From Acidobacteriota bacterium (GTDB lineage: Bacteria; Acidobacteriota; Terriglobia; Terriglobales; Acidobacteriaceae): a DNA stretch of 7,478 nucleotides. The position numbers and the translations under genes are program-made. Shown here piece by piece: positions 5,199 to 7,478 of the stretch. Location of the stretch: assembly GCA_003225595.1 (NCBI GenBank), contig QIAR01000142.1, positions 1-7,478 of the forward strand, read 5' to 3'. The first letter of the stretch is position 1. Every line of letters starts with the position of its first letter. The notes under the pieces were generated by a model, which was given only the letters and a program-made list of their open reading frames with translations, made no database searches and had not been told where the DNA came from.

Positions 5199-5635
5199 GA
5201 TCCCATCCTGCTCGTAACCGGCTCCGGCATGGACTCTTGCGGCTTATCGTGCGGCGTTAGATGGGTGCGCGCTGGGCCACCTGCAATAAATGCCACGCCG
5301 CCAGAAACCAGCAGGATGCCCAGCCAACGTGTAGCCGTCACCTGTTCATGAAGCACGAATTTCGCGATCAGGGCGAGAAGCACGTAGCCAAGCGATGTGG
5401 CAGGGAGCACGTAGGTCAAGTCAGCCCACGACAGGGCGGTCATATAAGCAGCGAAAAAGGCGAGCAGAAGCACGATCCCCAGAGCGACCCAGGGATTCAG
5501 GATTGCCAAGATGACATCAGGAATGTGGCTGAGGGAAATGCTACCCACTTCCTTCATGCCCCGTGACAGCATCGAATCGCCTACTGCCCCGAACACGGTC
5601 ACCCCGGCCAAAACCAAATACTTGCGAAAGGTCAC
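5195..5635 (-). CDS. EamA/SMR-like four-helix half-transporter A, 146 aa
   Basis: The GTG start at 5635 is supported by TAGGAAA about 8 nt upstream, and it begins 21 bp after the hpnJ stop, so it belongs to the hpnJ operon. Four helices are predicted at about 6-24, 48-68, 73-92 and 103-119. It shares with half-transporter B the motif GD-x3-S-x2-MK-x-VG in helix 1 (D20), LSWADLTYVLPATS between helices 2 and 3, and LLVSGGVAF in helix 4, so the two are paralogues. Loop 1 has no net charge, while the N-terminus carries R4 and K5, favouring both termini inside, opposite to B. A hydrophilic tail of about 27 residues (120-146) follows helix 4 and has no counterpart in B. The pair is best explained as an antiparallel heterodimer, in the manner of paired SMR or ArnE/ArnF proteins. 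A role in moving a hopanoid or its sugar-linked intermediate is inference. Confidence 0.85.
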   Translation of the reverse strand: MTFRKYLVLAGVTVFGAVGDSMLSRGMKEVGSISLSHIPDVILAILNPWVALGIVLLLAFFAAYMTALSWADLTYVLPATSLGYVLLALIAKFVLHEQVTATRWLGILLVSGGVAFIAGGPARTHLTPHDKPQESMPEPVTSRMGS

Positions 5636-5656
5636 TCGTGTTTCCTAAGAATTGGC

Positions 5657-7135
5657 CTAAGCGTTGGCGACTTCGACCGCAGACGACGAATCTTCTTTCG
5701 AGCGCTTGTCCCTGACCCACTTGTGGCGCATGGCGCGTACTTTCAGAAAAGTCTTGGCTTCCTTGTACAGGCGCTTGCGGTCGCCGCTGTCGAATGCCGC
5801 CTTCCTTAAGATACGGTAGATCGCCTTGGGACGGAAATAATACTCGTCGTAGAAGCGGTGCACGGAATCCAGAATTTCGTCGGCGGGCAGGCCTGGATAT
5901 TGTATGTGCGCCAGCTGATGTCCACCCTCGTCTACCATTTTCGTGTCTGCGACCATAAATCCGTTCTTGACGGCGTAGTCGTAAAGCTCGGTCCCGGGAT
6001 ACGCGTGGGCCACGGAGACTTGAATCGTCTCCACGTCGAGTTCCTTGGCGAACGCGATCGTATTTCTGATGCTCTCGCGAGTTTCGCCCGGCAGGCCAAG
6101 GATGAAGTCGCCGTGGATCACGAGGCCGAGCTTATGGCAGTCTTTGGTAAACTGCCGGGCGCGCTCGACGGTGGCGCCCTTCTTGATGTTCTTCAGTATC
6201 TGCTGGTCCCCAGACTCGAAGCCGACGATAAGCAACCGGCACCCGGCTTCTTTCATAGCTTTCAGAGTCTCATAGTCGGTAGTGACGCGCGACGTGCAAG
6301 ACCACGTGATGTTCAGTGGCTTCAACTTGGAACATAGCTCGATGGTGCGAGCCTTCTGGATGTTGAAGGTATCGTCGTCAAAGAAAAACTCTTTCACGAA
6401 CGGCCAATATTCTTTCGCCTGGGCCATTTCGCGTGCGACGTCGTCGGAAGAGCGCTTGCGCCAGGGATGGCCGCTGAGCGTCTGCGGCCACAGGCAAAAG
6501 GTGCACTGCGCCGGGCAGCCGCGCGTTGTATAAAGCGACACATAGGGGTTTAGCAAAAAAGGAACGTTGTAGCGTCGGACATCGAGATCACGTTTGTAAA
6601 CGTCGGTTACGTGCGGCAGGGCGTCCAAGTCCTGAATCTGTGGGCGATCGGGAGTGTGCACGACCGAACCGTTCTTCCGATAAGAAATGCCGAGGATCTC
6701 CTCAAGCGGCTTGCCTCGTGCAAACTCGACAATCGTGAAGTCAAACTCCTTGCGGCAAACAAAATCAATCGCCGAGCAATCTCTAAGCGATTTCTCCGGA
6801 AGCACGCTGACGTGCGGGCCGACAAATGCGATCTTGATACGCGGGCTAGCGTCCTTAACAGCCTGCGCGAGGCGAATGTCACCAGGGAAACCCGGAGTAC
6901 TGGTGAAAAGCACCAGTAACTCATAATCTTTGGCGATGTTGATGGTCTCTGGGGCCGAAACGTGGTGTGGCGGAGCGTCCAGAAGGCGGGCACCCTCGAG
7001 CAGGCCCGTCGGGTAAGCCAGCCACACTGGATACCAATACGATTCGATTTCGCGCGTGGCGGGCCAACGGGACCCCGCCCCACCATCAAAATTTTCGAAC
7101 GACGGCGGATTCAGGAATAGAGTTTTTAGAGGCAT
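5657..7135 (-). CDS. hpnJ: Hopanoid-biosynthesis radical SAM protein HpnJ, 492 aa
   Basis: The N-terminus MPLKTLFLNPPSFENFDGG matches my memory of HpnJ. Residues 5-160 form a cobalamin-binding-type domain (VLFTSTPGFPGD, FVGPHVSVLPE). The radical SAM core (about 195-400) has the [4Fe-4S]-binding CxxxCxxC at C207, C211 and C214, then FFDDDTF (251-257) and GFESGD (305-310), a SAM-contact region. A C-terminal helical part (410-470) ends in a low-complexity tail. It is known from Burkholderia work that HpnJ acts on the glucosamine-bearing bacteriohopanetetrol made by HpnI and HpnK, contracting the sugar to a cyclitol ether. It is expected at the cytoplasmic face of the inner membrane. It heads a minus-strand operon with the two half-transporters. 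No Shine-Dalgarno sequence precedes the ATG, but a promoter lies 13-41 bp upstream. No other hopanoid gene is visible in this window. Confidence 0.92.
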   Translation of the reverse strand: MPLKTLFLNPPSFENFDGGAGSRWPATREIESYWYPVWLAYPTGLLEGARLLDAPPHHVSAPETINIAKDYELLVLFTSTPGFPGDIRLAQAVKDASPRIKIAFVGPHVSVLPEKSLRDCSAIDFVCRKEFDFTIVEFARGKPLEEILGISYRKNGSVVHTPDRPQIQDLDALPHVTDVYKRDLDVRRYNVPFLLNPYVSLYTTRGCPAQCTFCLWPQTLSGHPWRKRSSDDVAREMAQAKEYWPFVKEFFFDDDTFNIQKARTIELCSKLKPLNITWSCTSRVTTDYETLKAMKEAGCRLLIVGFESGDQQILKNIKKGATVERARQFTKDCHKLGLVIHGDFILGLPGETRESIRNTIAFAKELDVETIQVSVAHAYPGTELYDYAVKNGFMVADTKMVDEGGHQLAHIQYPGLPADEILDSVHRFYDEYYFRPKAIYRILRKAAFDSGDRKRLYKEAKTFLKVRAMRHKWVRDKRSKEDSSSAVEVANA

Positions 7136-7147
7136 ATAGGTGAATTG

Positions 7148-7176
7148 CTTATACTAACATCCTCTCGTCGACCCAA
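7148..7176 (-). promoter_or_regulatory. Candidate hpnJ promoter, nearly leaderless
   Basis: On the minus strand TTGGGT (7171-7176, 3 of 6 matches) and TATAAG (7148-7153, 5 of 6) are separated by 17 bp. The -10 box ends 12 nt before the hpnJ ATG, so the transcript would have only about 5-6 nt of leader. The sequence directly before the ATG, CACCTAT, offers no Shine-Dalgarno match, which fits. A promoter further upstream is possible. Confidence 0.4.
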
Positions 7177-7397
7177 CAGCGCCGAGTGCATCCTCAGGTA
7201 CGTCCTTTGCATTCGCTAGGAAAGCGTCTCCCGTCCCAACCAACAGTGGGGTCGAGTTGGGTTAAGCACAGATATTTCAAGCTACTAACAGCTATCCTTA
7301 TAACAATCCCTTTACAGTGAAAGTATGTTTTGATGCACTGGGACGCGAAAAGTAGCCCTTGTTGGGGAACTTACGGATTGGAGGGACAGTCAATTTT

Positions 7398-7411
7398 GCC
7401 AAAAATTTGGC
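7398..7411. promoter_or_regulatory. Palindrome GCCAAA-AA-TTTGGC, candidate operator
   Basis: A 14-bp palindrome with 6-bp perfect arms and a 2-bp centre ends 9 bp before the AGGAGG of the right-edge gene. The half-site TTTGGC is the same hexamer that clusters at 3044-3088, though in a different arrangement. It may be a repressor site or a small hairpin near the ribosome binding site. Confidence 0.3.
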
Positions 7412-7433
7412 GGCTTTCAAAGGAGGATGCTAC

Positions 7434-7478
7434 GTGCTTAAACCCGAGACGCGGTATCCCACGGCTACTGTCCACCCA
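7434..7478 (+). CDS. Start of an unidentified gene (cut by right window edge)
   Basis: A perfect AGGAGG (7421-7426) is followed after 7 nt by GTG at 7434, opening 15 codons, MLKPETRYPTATVHP, to the window edge. The nearer ATG at 7427 touches the ribosome binding site and stops after four codons, so the GTG is the better start. The gene is divergent from hpnJ. I cannot identify the product from 15 residues; the visible part has no signal-peptide character. Confidence 0.5.
   Translation, partial: MLKPETRYPTATVHP

Larger units (their letters stand above)
7136..7433. other. Divergent intergenic region between hpnJ and the right-edge gene
   Basis: About 298 bp without a convincing gene. It contains the candidate hpnJ promoter, a 6-bp inverted repeat CCCAAC (7235-7240) with GTTGGG (7256-7261) whose CCCAAC arm also recurs within ACCCAAC at 7171-7177, an AT-richer section around 7265-7330, and the palindrome at 7398-7411 next to the right-edge gene. 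No intrinsic terminator was seen. Confidence 0.6.

Overview
The window looks like a chromosomal segment of a soil-type Acidobacteriota (Terriglobia-like) genome. This is inference from protein resemblance: a small MARRRGNPNWGKPEP-type protein, a REC-PilZ-PilZ protein, HpnJ and an exported HP-repeat protein are all familiar to me from that phylum. No rRNA, tRNA, CRISPR array or insertion sequence is visible, and nothing marks the region as a mobile island.

Layout from left to right. The 5' end of a minus-strand DUF4126-like membrane protein gene leaves the left edge (1-130). A 75-aa conserved hypothetical gene (253-480, minus) follows, with a textbook intrinsic terminator at 202-232. A 484-bp gene-free stretch (481-964) holds a symmetric, apparently bidirectional promoter at 637-672, a hairpin-rich leader toward the 75-aa gene, and a dyad and strong promoter-like elements directly upstream of a plus-strand gene for a receiver-PilZ-PilZ protein (965-2104). 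That promoter is so close to the ATG that the mRNA is probably leaderless. Converging on it are two minus-strand genes for exported proteins: a putative outer-membrane beta-barrel (2137-3018) and a secreted protein with four nearly identical 83-aa repeats, one degenerate repeat and a His/Lys-rich tail (3152-4627).

The right half is a tight minus-strand transcription unit, hpnJ - EamA/SMR-like half-transporter A - half-transporter B (7135 to 4818), with a 21-bp gap and then a 4-bp GTGA overlap. HpnJ is the radical SAM enzyme linked to bacteriohopanetetrol cyclitol ether formation. The two small four-helix transporters are paralogues with opposite charge bias, resembling ArnE/ArnF-type or paired-SMR heterodimers. 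The most interesting hypothesis here is that they flip a hopanoid (or its sugar-bearing lipid intermediate) made by HpnJ. A divergent plus-strand gene starts at 7434 and leaves the right edge.

The genes share an envelope theme: hopanoid lipid modification and possible lipid flipping, an outer-membrane barrel, a repeat-built exported protein, and a c-di-GMP-type signalling protein. No direct regulatory link among them is visible.
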